Positions 35,220-43,904 of a DNA stretch of 64,000 nt are shown here, in pieces (position 1 is the stretch's first letter; every line of letters starts with the position of its first letter). A program made the position numbers and the translations under genes. The notes beneath the pieces are model-generated. The model did not search any database. It saw only the letters and a list, made by a program, of their open reading frames with translations, and was not told the origin of the DNA. Origin of the DNA: Propioniferax innocua (GTDB lineage: Bacteria > Actinomycetota > Actinomycetes > Propionibacteriales > Propionibacteriaceae); the NCBI RefSeq assembly GCF_006716235.1, contig NZ_VFOR01000001.1:1357690-1421689 (forward strand), written 5' to 3'.

Positions 35220-35873
35220 TCACCGTTCCGCAAGGCGGGCCACATGCCGCTGGTGGTACATGGGTGGCAGGCAGGCCGCGTCCACCAGGCGTCGCATCGC
35301 GTCCACATCTCCCATGGCTGCGGCGAAGGCCTCACCCATGGTGACGTCGTGCTCAGGGCTCCCCCGCAGCTCGAAGACATCCCCCGCACAGATCACCCCC
35401 GGCTCGACGACGCGCAGGTACGTGCCGGTGCGACCACGACCGGTGATGCGCCTGATCCAGCCGGGTTCACCGACCCAACCGGCGAAGGTGCGGCAGGGTG
35501 TACGGGGCACCGACACCTCCAGCAGCGCCGATCCGATGCGGACCTTCTGGTTGATGACCAGCGCCTCCAGATCGACGCCGATGGTCGTGAGATTCTCGCC
35601 GAACGCCCCATCGGCGAGTTCTCGGCCGAGCTCCGAACTCCAGTGGTCGAGCTCCTCACGGGCGTAGGCGTACACGGCCTTCTGCGCTCCGCCGTGATGT
35701 TTCGAATCCCCGACGGTGTCCCCACGCACACCCGAACCGTCGCCGTAGGACGGACCGGGCTCGAAGACCTCCAGCGAGGGAACCGGTTGTTTGTCGATAC
35801 CGGACATCCGGTCCGCGCCGCCGGGATCACGGCGGGGAAGACCGACATTGGTGCTCAGGACGCGGGGCTGCAT
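35220..35873 (-). CDS. MOSC-domain protein (YiiM-like)
   Basis: The 217-residue protein carries the MOSC beta-barrel with KHHGGAQKAVYAYAREELDHW, GAFGENLTTIGVDLEALVINQKVRIGSALLEVSVPRTPCRTFAGW, where the conserved Cys would ligate molybdenum, and a helical C-terminal segment. Such proteins bind Moco or reduce N-hydroxylated bases (YiiM, YcbX). The C-terminus ends before scoB is approached: they lie 15 bp apart on the same strand, with the MOSC gene downstream of scoAB. A functional link is not evident. Confidence 0.88.
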   Translation of the reverse strand: MQPRVLSTNVGLPRRDPGGADRMSGIDKQPVPSLEVFEPGPSYGDGSGVRGDTVGDSKHHGGAQKAVYAYAREELDHWSSELGRELADGAFGENLTTIGVDLEALVINQKVRIGSALLEVSVPRTPCRTFAGWVGEPGWIRRITGRGRTGTYLRVVEPGVICAGDVFELRGSPEHDVTMGEAFAAAMGDVDAMRRLVDAACLPPMYHQRHVARLAER

Positions 35874-35888
35874 CCGCTCACGATAGCG

Positions 35889-36530
35889 TCAGCCGGCGGT
35901 CTTGACCGTGACCTCGGCGTCGGTCTTCCCCACCACTTCGTCCGCCGTCACGCCGGGGGCGAGTTCGACCAGATCGAAGCCGTTGCCGGTCACGTCGAGA
36001 ACACCGAGATCGGTGATGACGCGCGTCACCACAGCCTGCCCCGTGAGCGGCAGGGTGCACTCGCGCACGAGTTTGGCGGCACCGTCACGGGACGTGTGGT
36101 CCATGAGCACCAGCACCTTGCGAGCACCATGGACAAGGTCCATCGCACCACCCATGCCCTTGACCATCTTCCCGGGAACCATCCAGTTGGCGAGGTCACC
36201 GTTGGCGGCCACCTGCATACCGCCCAACACGGCCACATCGAGATGGGCTCCACGGATCATCGCAAACGACAGGGATGAGCCGAAGAAACTCGCCCCTGGC
36301 ATCGTGGTGACGGTTTCCTTGCCCGCGTTGATGAGGTCCGGATCCACTTCGTCGTCGTACGGGTAGGGGCCGACGCCCAGGATGCCGTTCTCCGAGTGCA
36401 GCACGATGCCGGCGTCGGCGTCGATGTGCCCCGGGATGAGGGTGGGCATGCCGATGCCGAGGTTCACGTACTGACCCGGCTTGAGTTCTGCGGCCGCGCG
36501 TCCGGCCATCTGGTCACGTGTCCATGCCAT
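35889..36530 (-). CDS. scoB: 3-oxoacid CoA-transferase subunit B
   Basis: The 213-residue beta subunit contains the catalytic glutamate in [12 protein letters not shown]. The N-terminal [26 protein letters not shown] and the C-terminal [17 protein letters not shown] are typical of SCOT/ScoB. With subunit A encoded 3 bp upstream it transfers CoA between succinyl-CoA (or acetyl-CoA) and a 3-oxoacid such as acetoacetate. Thiolase or hydroxybutyrate genes are not adjacent, so the in vivo substrate is open. Confidence 0.92.
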   Translation of the reverse strand: MAWTRDQMAGRAAAELKPGQYVNLGIGMPTLIPGHIDADAGIVLHSENGILGVGPYPYDDEVDPDLINAGKETVTTMPGASFFGSSLSFAMIRGAHLDVAVLGGMQVAANGDLANWMVPGKMVKGMGGAMDLVHGARKVLVLMDHTSRDGAAKLVRECTLPLTGQAVVTRVITDLGVLDVTGNGFDLVELAPGVTADEVVGKTDAEVTVKTAG

Positions 36531-36533
36531 GGT

Positions 36534-37367
36534 TCAGGCCTCCTCGGGGCGGGTGGTGCGCTTCTCGATGTTCTTGTCCGCGGCCTGCTCCGGCGTCAGC
36601 GCGACCACACGATCGACGAAGATGCCCGGCAGATGGATGTCGTCCGGAGCGATCTCGCCTGCCTCGACGACCTTCTCGGCCTCGACGATCGTGATGCGCC
36701 CGCTCATGGCCGCTTCGGGGTTGAAGTTGCGTGCGGCCGCGTGGAAGCGGCAGTTGCCACGGGTGTCGACCACCGATGCCCGCACCAGCGCGAAGTCACT
36801 GACGATGCCTTCCTCCAGGACCATCTCACGGCCATCGAAGACGCGGGATTCCTTGGCTGGGGACTCCTCGACCACATTGCCATCGGCGTCATGACGCCAG
36901 GGCAGACCACCGTGCTGGATCGGCGTCCCCACCCCCGAAGGGGTGAAGAAGGCACCGACACCGGCACCGCCCGCGCGGAGGCGTTCGGCGAGGGTCCCCT
37001 GCGGCGTCAGCTCCACGGTCAGCTCGCCGGAGAGGTACTGGCGTGCGAACTCCTTGTTCTCCCCCACGTACGACGCGGTGATGCGGTCGATGCGGCCGCC
37101 CTCCAGCAGCAGCCCGAGGCCGGTGCCGTCGACACCGCAGTTGTTGGAGACGACCTTGAGCCCGTCGGCGCCCTGGGCGAGCAGGGCGTCGATGAGGACG
37201 CTGGGGATGCCGCAGAGCCCGAAACCACCAACGGCCACACGGGCCCCCGCCGGGATGTCCGCAACAGCCGCAGCGGCATCGGCCACGACCTTGCTGGGAT
37301 TGTGGGCGGCGAACCCTGCGGCCTCACGCTGAGCCTGCGGGTGCTCACCCGAGACGGTGTCGCTCAT
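36534..37367 (-). CDS. scoA: 3-oxoacid CoA-transferase subunit A
   Basis: The 277-residue alpha subunit has the glycine-rich CoA-binding GGFGLCGIPSVLIDALLAQGADGL, VSNNCGVDGTGLGLLLE and the ENKEFARQYLSGELTVELTPQGTLAERLRAGGAG block, closing with EAEKVVEAGEIAPDDIHLPGIFVDRVV. The N-terminal ~25 residues extend beyond the usual start. The ATG at 37367 follows AAGGAG; a longer extension to 37403 lacks a ribosome-binding site. It is directly followed by scoB in one operon. Confidence 0.92.
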   Translation of the reverse strand: MSDTVSGEHPQAQREAAGFAAHNPSKVVADAAAAVADIPAGARVAVGGFGLCGIPSVLIDALLAQGADGLKVVSNNCGVDGTGLGLLLEGGRIDRITASYVGENKEFARQYLSGELTVELTPQGTLAERLRAGGAGVGAFFTPSGVGTPIQHGGLPWRHDADGNVVEESPAKESRVFDGREMVLEEGIVSDFALVRASVVDTRGNCRFHAAARNFNPEAAMSGRITIVEAEKVVEAGEIAPDDIHLPGIFVDRVVALTPEQAADKNIEKRTTRPEEA

Positions 37368-37437
37368 GCTGCTCCTTCGAAGACGGACGACGGATGGCCC
37401 CACATTAGCAGCTCAGTTAGCAACGGGTAACTGGAAG

Positions 37438-37504
37438 GGGTGAGGGCTCGACATGTGCGCATCGAGACATGCGCGGCCTGGGCATATGCGTCCAGCCCTC
37501 ACCC
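37438..37504 (-). terminator. Long-loop stem structure between amidase and scoA
   Basis: An 11-bp stem (37438-37448 pairing with 37494-37504, GGGTGAGGGCT) encloses about 45 nt with further CATGTGCGC/GCGCATGTC-like pairing. It lies 37 bp past the end of the minus-strand amidase gene and may terminate its transcript. Confidence 0.45.
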
Positions 37505-37540
37505 TGTCGCCATGGCACCGGGCACCCGGCAGAGCACCGG

Positions 37541-38707
37541 TCAGACGGTGACCAAGCCCTTCCAGGTGATGGGACCGGCGATGGCATCGGCATCGAAGTG
37601 CTGGAGCTCCTGGAACTCACGCACTGCCTGATCGGTGGCCGAGCCGAACACACCGTCGACCTCCAGCCGGGCACCATGCTTGTTGAGCAACTCCTGCAGA
37701 CCGATGACGGCCGAGCCGCTGTCCCCCTGACGCACGACGACGATCAGGGCGGGCCAGGTCTCCTGCCCGACCGCCCCATCGACGCCCAGGCCATTCGCGG
37801 ATTGGAATTCGAAGATCGCCTGCTCGGTGGCCGGGCCGAAGGAGGTGTCGGCCTCGAGCTGCCAGCCATGATGCTGGAGCAGACGTTGGACCGCGAGAAC
37901 GGCGTTGCCGCTGTCACCACGCTTGGTGACAGGCCAGCTCATACCGGGATCCTCGGGCTGCTCCGGCTCGGGTGGGGGCGTCGGCGCGCCGCCACCGCCA
38001 GCCAGGGCGGCGTCGACATCGGCACGCAGCTGACCCAACGCCCCGTAGAAGGCACTGCCGGGGCAGGCGGTCGACGAACAGTCACGGTGACCGATGATGG
38101 CGCTGGAATCAAGCCCGTACTGACGGCAGAGGTAGGCGATGAGCTGGACGAGCGCCGCCCACTGTGCATCGGTGGGCAGTTCGCCCTCGTAGCGTCCCTC
38201 GTTCTCGATACCGATGGTCTCGCGGTTGCAGCCGGCGGCCTGGATGCCTTCGATGAAGTAGGAGCCGTCTTGAGCGGCAGCCAGGGAGCCGTGCCGCCCC
38301 TCCAGGACGTAGCCGCCGCGGCTCACCGAGAACTGCTGGCCGCTGTCGGCCCATCCGTTGTTGACGTGCCAGCTCTGGCAATCGCGGGCGATCTTGAACG
38401 CGGCTTCCTGCGAGTAGTCGGTGACATTCGGCGAATCCATGTGGTGCACCACGATCTTGGATGGCCGGTAGTTCAGCCGGTTGATGGCGATGTCACCGTT
38501 GGGCGCATTGGCGCCCCACTCCTCAGTGGAATAGATGCGCAGATCGTTGGCCGCTGCGGTGGGCAGGTTGAGCGCCGAGAGGCCGGCGACGCTCGCGGCT
38601 CCGATGCCGGCAGCGCCGAACAGGACGGCACGTCGGCTCAGGACCGTCCGGCCCAGGCTGCCACGCTGCGTGTTGTCACGGTTGAGGAACAAGGGTGCAG
38701 AACTCAT
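37541..38707 (-). CDS. Secreted PGRP-type N-acetylmuramoyl-L-alanine amidase with two peptidoglycan-binding domains
   Basis: The 388-residue protein should cleave the lactyl-amide bond of peptidoglycan. A twin-arginine signal (SRRAVLFGAAGIGAASVAG, about 22-50) precedes an amidase_2/PGRP domain with zinc ligands in VVHHMDS and GHRDCSSTACPG. After a Pro/Gly linker (about 240-260) come two PG_binding_1 repeats (GDSGNAVLAVQRLLQHHGW..., GDSGSAVIGLQELLNKHGA...). The ATG at 38707 has CGGAG upstream. It shares a promoter-region element with the next gene, the M23 peptidase. Confidence 0.92.
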   Translation of the reverse strand: MSSAPLFLNRDNTQRGSLGRTVLSRRAVLFGAAGIGAASVAGLSALNLPTAAANDLRIYSTEEWGANAPNGDIAINRLNYRPSKIVVHHMDSPNVTDYSQEAAFKIARDCQSWHVNNGWADSGQQFSVSRGGYVLEGRHGSLAAAQDGSYFIEGIQAAGCNRETIGIENEGRYEGELPTDAQWAALVQLIAYLCRQYGLDSSAIIGHRDCSSTACPGSAFYGALGQLRADVDAALAGGGGAPTPPPEPEQPEDPGMSWPVTKRGDSGNAVLAVQRLLQHHGWQLEADTSFGPATEQAIFEFQSANGLGVDGAVGQETWPALIVVVRQGDSGSAVIGLQELLNKHGARLEVDGVFGSATDQAVREFQELQHFDADAIAGPITWKGLVTV

Positions 38708-38748
38708 GTCGATCTCCGGGGGGTGGGGGGTGTCTCGACCTGCCCGGG

Positions 38749-38814
38749 ACGCTACGCATGCCCGCATGATGCGAACAGCCCTCAGCGGCTGGAAGTTTCC
38801 CCGGAGGTTTCCGC
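38749..38814 (-). promoter_or_regulatory. Promoter and conserved upstream element of the amidase gene
   Basis: On the minus strand, TAGCGT (38749-38754) fits a -10 box and is followed by CCCGGGCAG. Exactly 42 bp upstream lies the conserved element GCGGAAACCTCCGGGGAA (ending at 38797; the element spans 38791-38814), which contains GGAAA twice at 12-bp spacing. The M23 gene has the same pieces at the same spacing. Confidence 0.6.
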
Positions 38815-38888
38815 AGCTGCGGCGACGCCCGGTGCCCGATGGACGAGACGGCCCGCCACCTCCATAGGGAGATGACGGGCCGCAGCGC

Positions 38889-38909
38889 GGTGAGCACCGG
38901 GTGCTCACC
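38889..38909 (-). terminator. Hairpin after the M23 peptidase gene
   Basis: A perfect 9-bp stem (GGTGAGCAC at 38889-38897 with 38901-38909) with a 3-nt loop lies 9 bp past the stop codon of the minus-strand M23 gene. Confidence 0.65.
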
Positions 38910-38917
38910 GACGTGAC

Positions 38918-40042
38918 TCAGGCGCCGGGGTTCTGGCTGACGATCGAGGTGCCCTCGACATAGTTGGTGCCGGCCTCGACGGTGTTGGGGGTCTCGAGCG
39001 AGACGTAGCCGTCGCAGGCGACGATGTTCCAGTGGAGGTGCGGTCCGGTCGACTGCCCGGTGGTACCGAGCTCACCCACGTACTGACCGGTCTGCACCCG
39101 GTCCCCGACCGAGACGCCGATGCTGTTCATGTGCGCGAGCTGCGTGCAGCGATTGTCGCCATGGTCGATGTAGACGGTGTTGCCGTACCCATCACCACGG
39201 TCGGACGCCACCTTGATGATTCCGGGACCGGTGGCCAGGAGCGGCGTTCCCAGCGGGAGCGCGAGGTCAACCGCATGGAAATTGTTCGCATTGTTGTGCG
39301 AGAAACTGCCGTAGGGCCCCTGGGTCACAGGAACCTCGGTGCCGTTGGCGAACGGCAGGTGGAACTGTCCATGGAACGGGTATTCACCTTCGCCCGCGCC
39401 GGGATCCTCTGGAGCCGGCTGTTCTGGGGCACCGCCCTCACCGCAGATGGGCAGCGTCGAGGAAGCGGTGGCGTCCAGCTCTGCGAACGCCTCGGACATG
39501 AAGCCTTCAGCCGTGCGCAGCCACCAGTCGGAGGTACGCCCGGCATCGTTGGTGTGCGAGGTGCCCTGCACCCAGCATTCGGCCTCGGTGCGGCCGCCAT
39601 CGGCCACCGAAGCGAGGGCACGGGAGTCGGCTGACGCGCCCTCACGGACGTTGACCGAGCCGCCGAAACCGGTCGCCGTGACGCCGAACATCGGCGCGGC
39701 GGAATCGCCACAGGCCGTCATCTCGGGCTCCTGGTCCAGCCAAGCGCCGGCCACGAAACCGCCGCCACGCACGCCGTACCAGTTGCTGCTCGAACCGCGC
39801 GGCCCTTCGGCGGAGCTCCCCTCGGTCCGGCAGTGCAGTTCGATCACCGACTGATCGGGGAACATCGAGCGCACGGCAGCGTCGCCGTTGGCCTCGGAAC
39901 GAACGTTGAGGTGGTAGCCCTCACCGACGGTGACGGTGGCCGGCACGGTCTCGGCGGCTGCTTCGGCCTGCGGCACCACGAGGGCAGCACCGCCCACGAA
40001 GGTGGCCAGACCGGCCGCTCCGATCGCGAACTTCTTCAGCAT
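38918..40042 (-). CDS. Secreted M23 peptidase with SH3-like repeats
   Basis: The 374-residue protein has a Sec signal peptide (MLKKFAIGAAGLATFVGGAALVVPQAEA). Two SH3-like regions follow (about 38-110 with YHLNVRSEANGDAAV; about 125-200 with GSVNVREGASADSRAL), then a Pro-rich linker and a LytM/M23 domain with the zinc motifs HAVDLAL (HxxxD) and GPHLHWN (HxH). It should cut peptide cross-links of peptidoglycan outside the cell. The ATG at 40042 follows AGGAG. The longer in-frame extension to 40192 would run through the promoter. Confidence 0.92.
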   Translation of the reverse strand: MLKKFAIGAAGLATFVGGAALVVPQAEAAAETVPATVTVGEGYHLNVRSEANGDAAVRSMFPDQSVIELHCRTEGSSAEGPRGSSSNWYGVRGGGFVAGAWLDQEPEMTACGDSAAPMFGVTATGFGGSVNVREGASADSRALASVADGGRTEAECWVQGTSHTNDAGRTSDWWLRTAEGFMSEAFAELDATASSTLPICGEGGAPEQPAPEDPGAGEGEYPFHGQFHLPFANGTEVPVTQGPYGSFSHNNANNFHAVDLALPLGTPLLATGPGIIKVASDRGDGYGNTVYIDHGDNRCTQLAHMNSIGVSVGDRVQTGQYVGELGTTGQSTGPHLHWNIVACDGYVSLETPNTVEAGTNYVEGTSIVSQNPGA

Positions 40043-40106
40043 CTCTGGCTCCTGGGGTGTGGAGTCGGACCAGCATGGTGCGACGAATCTGATTGATCTG
40101 CCCCAG

Positions 40107-40172
40107 ACGCTAGGGGTCCGGCCACACCGCAGCACAGCGAAGCGTCCGGGAACCTTCCCCGGAGGGTTCCGC
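40107..40172 (-). promoter_or_regulatory. Promoter and conserved upstream element of the M23 gene
   Basis: On the minus strand TAGCGT (40107-40112) is followed by CTGGGGCAG, and 42 bp upstream lies GCGGAACCCTCCGGGGAA (within 40149-40172). Sequence and spacing match the amidase promoter. The -35 regions are weak in both, consistent with activator dependence. Confidence 0.6.
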
Positions 40173-40343
40173 CGAACCCGACTTGTCGCCACGTGCCCGG
40201 CTCACCGGGCCGGGCACGGCGTCAGAGTCAGAGTGCCCTGTCCCACAACATGGCCAACGGCTGTTCCGGGATGGTCAACGCTGCCCCATGGACAGCGGCG
40301 CAAAGAATCGTGCGGCCGCCCAGACCAACCACCAACATCCCGC

Positions 40344-40376
40344 TGTCCCTAGATGTACTGACCGGAGAGGTTGATC
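40344..40376 (-). mobile_element. Relic of an IS481-type transposase 3' end
   Basis: Read on the minus strand, this 33-bp stretch encodes INLSGQYI followed by a stop, and continues TCTAGGGACA. It matches the C-terminus and end of IS481-family transposases, including the intact copy here (NVPDQYT and stop). It is all that remains of an element 10 bp from the 3' end of the GlxA gene. Confidence 0.6.
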
Positions 40377-40385
40377 GACCCGTAC

Positions 40386-41318
40386 TTAGTCAGCGCGGAA
40401 GGTGCGCCGGTAGTTCGTGGGAGTCACGTCGGTCTCTCGACGCAGGTGACGCCGTAGCGTGCTTGCTGTTCCCAAGCCGGTGCGCTGCGCAATGACGTCC
40501 ATTGGCAGGCTGCTGTTTTCCAGTAGGCGTCGGGCAGCAAGAACCCGCTGGTGCAGGATCCATTGCAGAGGGGTCTGTCCCGTCTCAGCAACGAAGCGCC
40601 GCGCGAGCTGCCGTTCGGACAAGTGCGCATGGCGCGCCAGATCGGCGACGCTGAGCCTCTGCTCGAGGTGGTCCACGATCCAGTCGGTGAGCTCGGCGAA
40701 ACCGTGTGTCGTGGGAGCTGCCGCTGGCTCGATGTATTGGGCCTGGCCGCCTGCTCGGTGGGGCGGTACCACCATGCGGCGGGCAATACGGGCGGCGACC
40801 CGCTCCCCAAGGTCCCTGCGCACCAGGTGCAGGCATAGGTCGATTCCGGCGGCCACGCCGGCACTGGTGGCGACCTGTCCGTGGTCCACGTAGAGCACAT
40901 CGGGCTGCACCGTGATTTCGGGGTACAACCGCTGCAACTCCCCGGCGTCCTGCCAGTGCGTGGTGGCGGTCAGCCCGTCAAGGAGCCCGGTTGCAGCGAG
41001 GGCAAAGGCGCCAGTGCACACCGACGCGACTCTCGTGCCGCGCTGGTAGGCGTTGCGGAGCACCCTCAGCGTGTCGTCATGAGGACGGTGATGGGGCCGG
41101 TAGCCAGGGATGATGACCGTGCGGGCGTGGGCCAACGCATCCAGGTCATGGACGGCGCCGATGCTGAATCCGCTGGAGGTCATGACGTCATCACCGTCGG
41201 GCGCCGCCACCGCGAAGGTGTACTCCTCTTCGGCGGGATGCCCGAAGACCTGGGCAACCGTCGACAGGTCGAAGGCGACCACTCCGGGCAGGGCGAGGGC
41301 GACGACGTGGTGTGGCAC
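40386..41318 (-). CDS. GlxA-type regulator: DJ-1/PfpI domain fused to AraC DNA-binding domain
   Basis: The 310-residue protein has an N-terminal DJ-1/PfpI domain (about 5-170) with VASVCTGAFALAATGLLDG, which includes the nucleophile-elbow Cys, and a C-terminal AraC domain (about 205-305) with LSVADLARHAHLSERQLARRFVAETGQTPLQWI and the second helix-turn-helix PMDVIAQRTGLGTASTLRRHLRRETDVTP. It is divergent from a DJ-1 operon with an inverted-repeat operator between them, so it likely controls that operon. It starts at GTG 41318 without a clear ribosome-binding site. Confidence 0.93.
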   Translation of the reverse strand: MPHHVVALALPGVVAFDLSTVAQVFGHPAEEEYTFAVAAPDGDDVMTSSGFSIGAVHDLDALAHARTVIIPGYRPHHRPHDDTLRVLRNAYQRGTRVASVCTGAFALAATGLLDGLTATTHWQDAGELQRLYPEITVQPDVLYVDHGQVATSAGVAAGIDLCLHLVRRDLGERVAARIARRMVVPPHRAGGQAQYIEPAAAPTTHGFAELTDWIVDHLEQRLSVADLARHAHLSERQLARRFVAETGQTPLQWILHQRVLAARRLLENSSLPMDVIAQRTGLGTASTLRRHLRRETDVTPTNYRRTFRAD

Positions 41319-41329
41319 GCACCGATCAT

Positions 41330-41362
41330 GGCAGGAATTGCGCGCACTACGTCATTCCTGCC
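41330..41362. promoter_or_regulatory. Candidate GlxA-regulator operator
   Basis: The 9-bp arms GGCAGGAAT (41330-41338) and ATTCCTGCC (41354-41362) are perfect complements spaced 24 bp centre to centre, on the same face of the DNA. The site lies between the divergent regulator and DJ-1 genes. Confidence 0.65.
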
Positions 41363-41400
41363 GCTCGCACTGGGCAAGGCGCCCCGGCAGGGTTGATGCC

Positions 41401-42012
41401 ATGAGCAAGCGCATCGTGATCGACCTGTTCGACGGTACGGAGGAACTCGACGCCGTCGGCCCGTGGGAAGTGCTGTCGTACTGGACTCAGACATATCCGG
41501 CCGATGGTTGGCGGGTGGACCTGGCCACGGATGACGGCCAGCCCCGCCGCTGCGCCAAGGGACTCCAGGTGGTTCCCACCGCAGCCAAGGCAGCGGTGCC
41601 GCGCCCGGACCTCATCGTGGAGCCGGGAGGACGCGGCACCAGGGCACGCCTTGCGGACACTGACCACCTGCGGTGGCTGTGCGACGCCGCCGAGAGCGGT
41701 GCCCTGGTGAGCAGTGTCTGCGCCGGGGCCCTGATACTTGCCGCCGCAGGGCTCCTGCACGCACGCCCGGCTACCACGTACCACGCAAGGTTCGACGAGC
41801 TACTCGCCCTCGACCCGACCATCACGCCATGCCCCGACCAGCGCTGGGTCGACGATGGGCAGATCGTCACCGCGGCCGGCGTCTCGGCGGGCCTCGACAT
41901 GGCCCTCCACCTCGTCGGTCGACTCGCCGGCCCCGGCCGCGCCCGACAGGTACAGGACGGCATCGAGTACCACCCGGCGCCGCCCACATGGTCAACGCCC
42001 ACACACCACTGA
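41401..42012 (+). CDS. DJ-1/PfpI-family protein
   Basis: The 203-residue protein begins IVIDLFDGTEELDAVGPWEVL, with the family Glu in the EELDAVGPWEVL block, and has the elbow SVCAGALILAAAGLL with its Cys. It resembles isonitrile hydratase or glyoxalase III-like members. The catalytic His region is represented by ATTYHARFDEL. It probably shares a transcript with the DUF1348 gene 33 bp downstream and is governed by the facing GlxA regulator. Confidence 0.9.
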   Translation: MSKRIVIDLFDGTEELDAVGPWEVLSYWTQTYPADGWRVDLATDDGQPRRCAKGLQVVPTAAKAAVPRPDLIVEPGGRGTRARLADTDHLRWLCDAAESGALVSSVCAGALILAAAGLLHARPATTYHARFDELLALDPTITPCPDQRWVDDGQIVTAAGVSAGLDMALHLVGRLAGPGRARQVQDGIEYHPAPPTWSTPTHH

Positions 42013-42044
42013 CACATCCCCTTCCCAGAGCAAGGAGCCATCAC

Positions 42045-42488
42045 ATGACCGAAACCCGTAAACCCACCCCGCCGTTCACCGCCGAAACCGCCGCCCTCAA
42101 GGTGCAGGCCGCCGAGGACGCGTGGAACACACGCGACCCCGAGAAGGTCGCGCAGGCCTACAGCGTCGACACCGTCTGGCGAAACCGTGACCAGACGATC
42201 ACCGGCCGCGACCAGGTGATCGCCTTCCTCACCGACAAGTGGGATCGGGAACTCGGCTACCAACTCCGCAAGAACCTGTGGGCGTTCACCGACGACCAGA
42301 TCGCCGTGCGATTCCAGTACGAATGGCACGACCATGACGGCCAGTGGTGGCGCTCCTACGGCAACGAACTGTGGCGCTTCGACGCGCACGGCTACATGAC
42401 CCATCGCGAAGCCAGCATCAACGACCGTCCCATCAGCCAGGAGGAGCGACGCGTCACCCCAGGCCAGGGCGAGCTTCCCACCTGGTAA
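42045..42488 (+). CDS. DUF1348 / NTF2-like protein
   Basis: The 147-residue protein has the NTF2-like fold signature of DUF1348: FTAETAALKVQAAEDAWNTRDPEKVAQAYSVDTVWRNRD, then FLTDKWDRELGYQLRKNLWAF, IAVRFQYEWHDHDGQWWRSYGNELWRFD and the C-terminal MTHREASINDRPI. Members are small cytoplasmic proteins of unknown function often linked to oxidoreductive stress operons. The ATG at 42045 has AAGGAG at 42032. It is the second gene of the DJ-1 operon. An IS481-type element begins shortly after it. Confidence 0.9.
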   Translation: MTETRKPTPPFTAETAALKVQAAEDAWNTRDPEKVAQAYSVDTVWRNRDQTITGRDQVIAFLTDKWDRELGYQLRKNLWAFTDDQIAVRFQYEWHDHDGQWWRSYGNELWRFDAHGYMTHREASINDRPISQEERRVTPGQGELPTW

Positions 42489-42509
42489 CACCCCACCATC
42501 CCGCGACCG

Positions 42510-43632
42510 GATGCCCCTGTCTGTCGAGATGACGCGCGGTGCATGCCCCGGGGCTGGACCATCCGCGTAACAGCACCAACCAGCTGGCCGGCGACCGTAA
42601 GGTCGCCGGCCGCTTTCGCATCCGAAAGGCTCTACGTGTCCCACCCCAACGCCGCTCTCACGCCCCGGCACCGCCTGATCGTCGGCCGTCTCGTGGTCGA
42701 CGATGGCTTCCCGATCAGCGAGGTCGCCGCCCGCTTCCAGGTCTCCTGGCCCACCGTGAAGCGCTGGGCCGACCGCTACCGCACCGGCCAGTCCATGCAG
42801 GACCGCTCCTCACGGCCCCGCCGGTCGCCGAACAAGACCAGCCACGCAACTGCGAAGCGCTGCATCCGGCTTCGCCTCCGACTGCGCGAAGGCCCGGTCC
42901 AGCTCGCCTGCCGGCTCGGGATCGCACCGTCCACGGTCCACCGGATCCTGGTCGACGCCCGGCTGAACCGGCTCTCCCACGTCGACCGCGCCACCGGGGA
43001 GCCCCTCCGCCGCTACGAGCACGACCACCCCGGCGCGATGCTCCACGTCGACGTGAAGAAGCTCGGCAACATCCCCGACGGTGGAGGCTGGCGCTACGTC
43101 GGCCGACAACAAGGCCACCGCAACCGAGCCGCCACACCCGACAAGCCCCGCAACAAGTGGCGGGATCCGCTCATGGGCAAGGCCTACGTCCACACCGTGA
43201 TCGACGACCACTCCCGCGTCGCCTACGCCGAGATCCACGACGACGAAACCGCCCTCACCGCCACCGCCGTCCTCGTCAGGGCCGTCGAGTGGTTCAACGC
43301 CCGCGGGGTCACCGTCGAGCGGGCCCTGTCCGACAACGGCGGCGCCTACCGGTCACACCTGTGGCGAGACACCTGCGCAGAACTCGGCATCAGGCACAAG
43401 CGCACGAGGCCGTATCGGCCACAGACCAACGGGAAGATCGAGCGCTTCCACCGAACCCTGGCTGACGGCTGGGCCTATGCCCGCTGCTACACGTCCGAGA
43501 CGGAACGACGCAGTGAGCTCGACAGCTGGCTGCACTACTACAACCACCACCGCCCGCACACGGCCTGCGGCAACCAGCCGCCGTTCTCACGATTGACCAA
43601 CGTCCCCGATCAGTACACCTAGATGACCACTC
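42510..43632 (+). mobile_element. IS481-family insertion sequence
   Basis: A complete-looking transposase gene is flanked by short non-coding stretches. The 3' end matches the two relics at 40344 and 61311 (TAG-GTGTACTG-type sequence), which supports the right border near 43630. I could not find a clear terminal inverted repeat or target duplication, so the borders are approximate. It inserted between the DUF1348 gene and the tandem-repeat region. Confidence 0.65.
42636..43622 (+). CDS. IS481-family transposase
   Basis: The 328-residue protein begins with an HTH (LIVGRLVVDDGFPISEVAARFQVSWPTVKRWADRYR) and contains an integrase core with all DDE residues: HVDVKKL (Asp), ALSDNGGAY (Asp) and NGKIERFHRTL (Glu). 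YYNHHRPHTACGNQPPFSRL closes the domain. The frame is intact, so it could be active. The GTG at 42636 (MSHPNAALTPRHR) has AAAGG upstream and gives the family start; a longer frame to 42543 is unlikely to be used. Confidence 0.93.
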   Translation: MSHPNAALTPRHRLIVGRLVVDDGFPISEVAARFQVSWPTVKRWADRYRTGQSMQDRSSRPRRSPNKTSHATAKRCIRLRLRLREGPVQLACRLGIAPSTVHRILVDARLNRLSHVDRATGEPLRRYEHDHPGAMLHVDVKKLGNIPDGGGWRYVGRQQGHRNRAATPDKPRNKWRDPLMGKAYVHTVIDDHSRVAYAEIHDDETALTATAVLVRAVEWFNARGVTVERALSDNGGAYRSHLWRDTCAELGIRHKRTRPYRPQTNGKIERFHRTLADGWAYARCYTSETERRSELDSWLHYYNHHRPHTACGNQPPFSRLTNVPDQYT

Positions 43633-43865
43633 CCAGTGCTCGCACACCGACCACGCGCGCGGTCACAGGCGCCCACGCAGCCAACGCACGACGCCGACGC
43701 CGACTGATCGCATGTCCGCACGCTCATCACACAGTGGAACCAGAAGCACCGACATCGGTGCACAGACCTCCACTGCAATAGAACGCCACTGCAGCAGACT
43801 GCCCCTGCATTCAAGCAGCGCCCCGGGCCCGAGCGATCCGCGCGAACATGTTCTGAGCATCGATC
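43623..43865. other. Non-coding stretch after the insertion sequence
   Basis: Between the transposase stop and the first hairpin there is no convincing gene. Short frames are present but have no family resemblance or ribosome-binding site. The two ends may include the true IS border and its target. Confidence 0.5.
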
Positions 43866-43903
43866 CTGAGGGTTTGTGACCGATGTCCGCCACAAACCCT
43901 CAG
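43866..43903. terminator. 13-bp stem hairpin preceding the tandem repeats
   Basis: Perfect arms CTGAGGGTTTGTG (43866-43878) and CACAAACCCTCAG (43891-43903) enclose a 12-nt loop. It directly abuts the 16-bp tandem repeats. Without a T-tract it may be a terminator or the tip of a small mobile repeat. Confidence 0.55.
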
Positions 43904-43904
43904 G

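Larger units (their letters stand above)
40043..40385. other. Intergenic region upstream of the M23 peptidase gene
   Basis: This 343-bp gap holds no gene I recognise. It contains the promoter and element of the M23 gene (40107-40172), a 9-bp hairpin (GTGCCCGGC at 40193-40201 with 40209-40217, 7-nt loop) and an IS481-like 3' relic (40344-40376). The central part (40220-40340) shows no clear structure. Confidence 0.6.
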
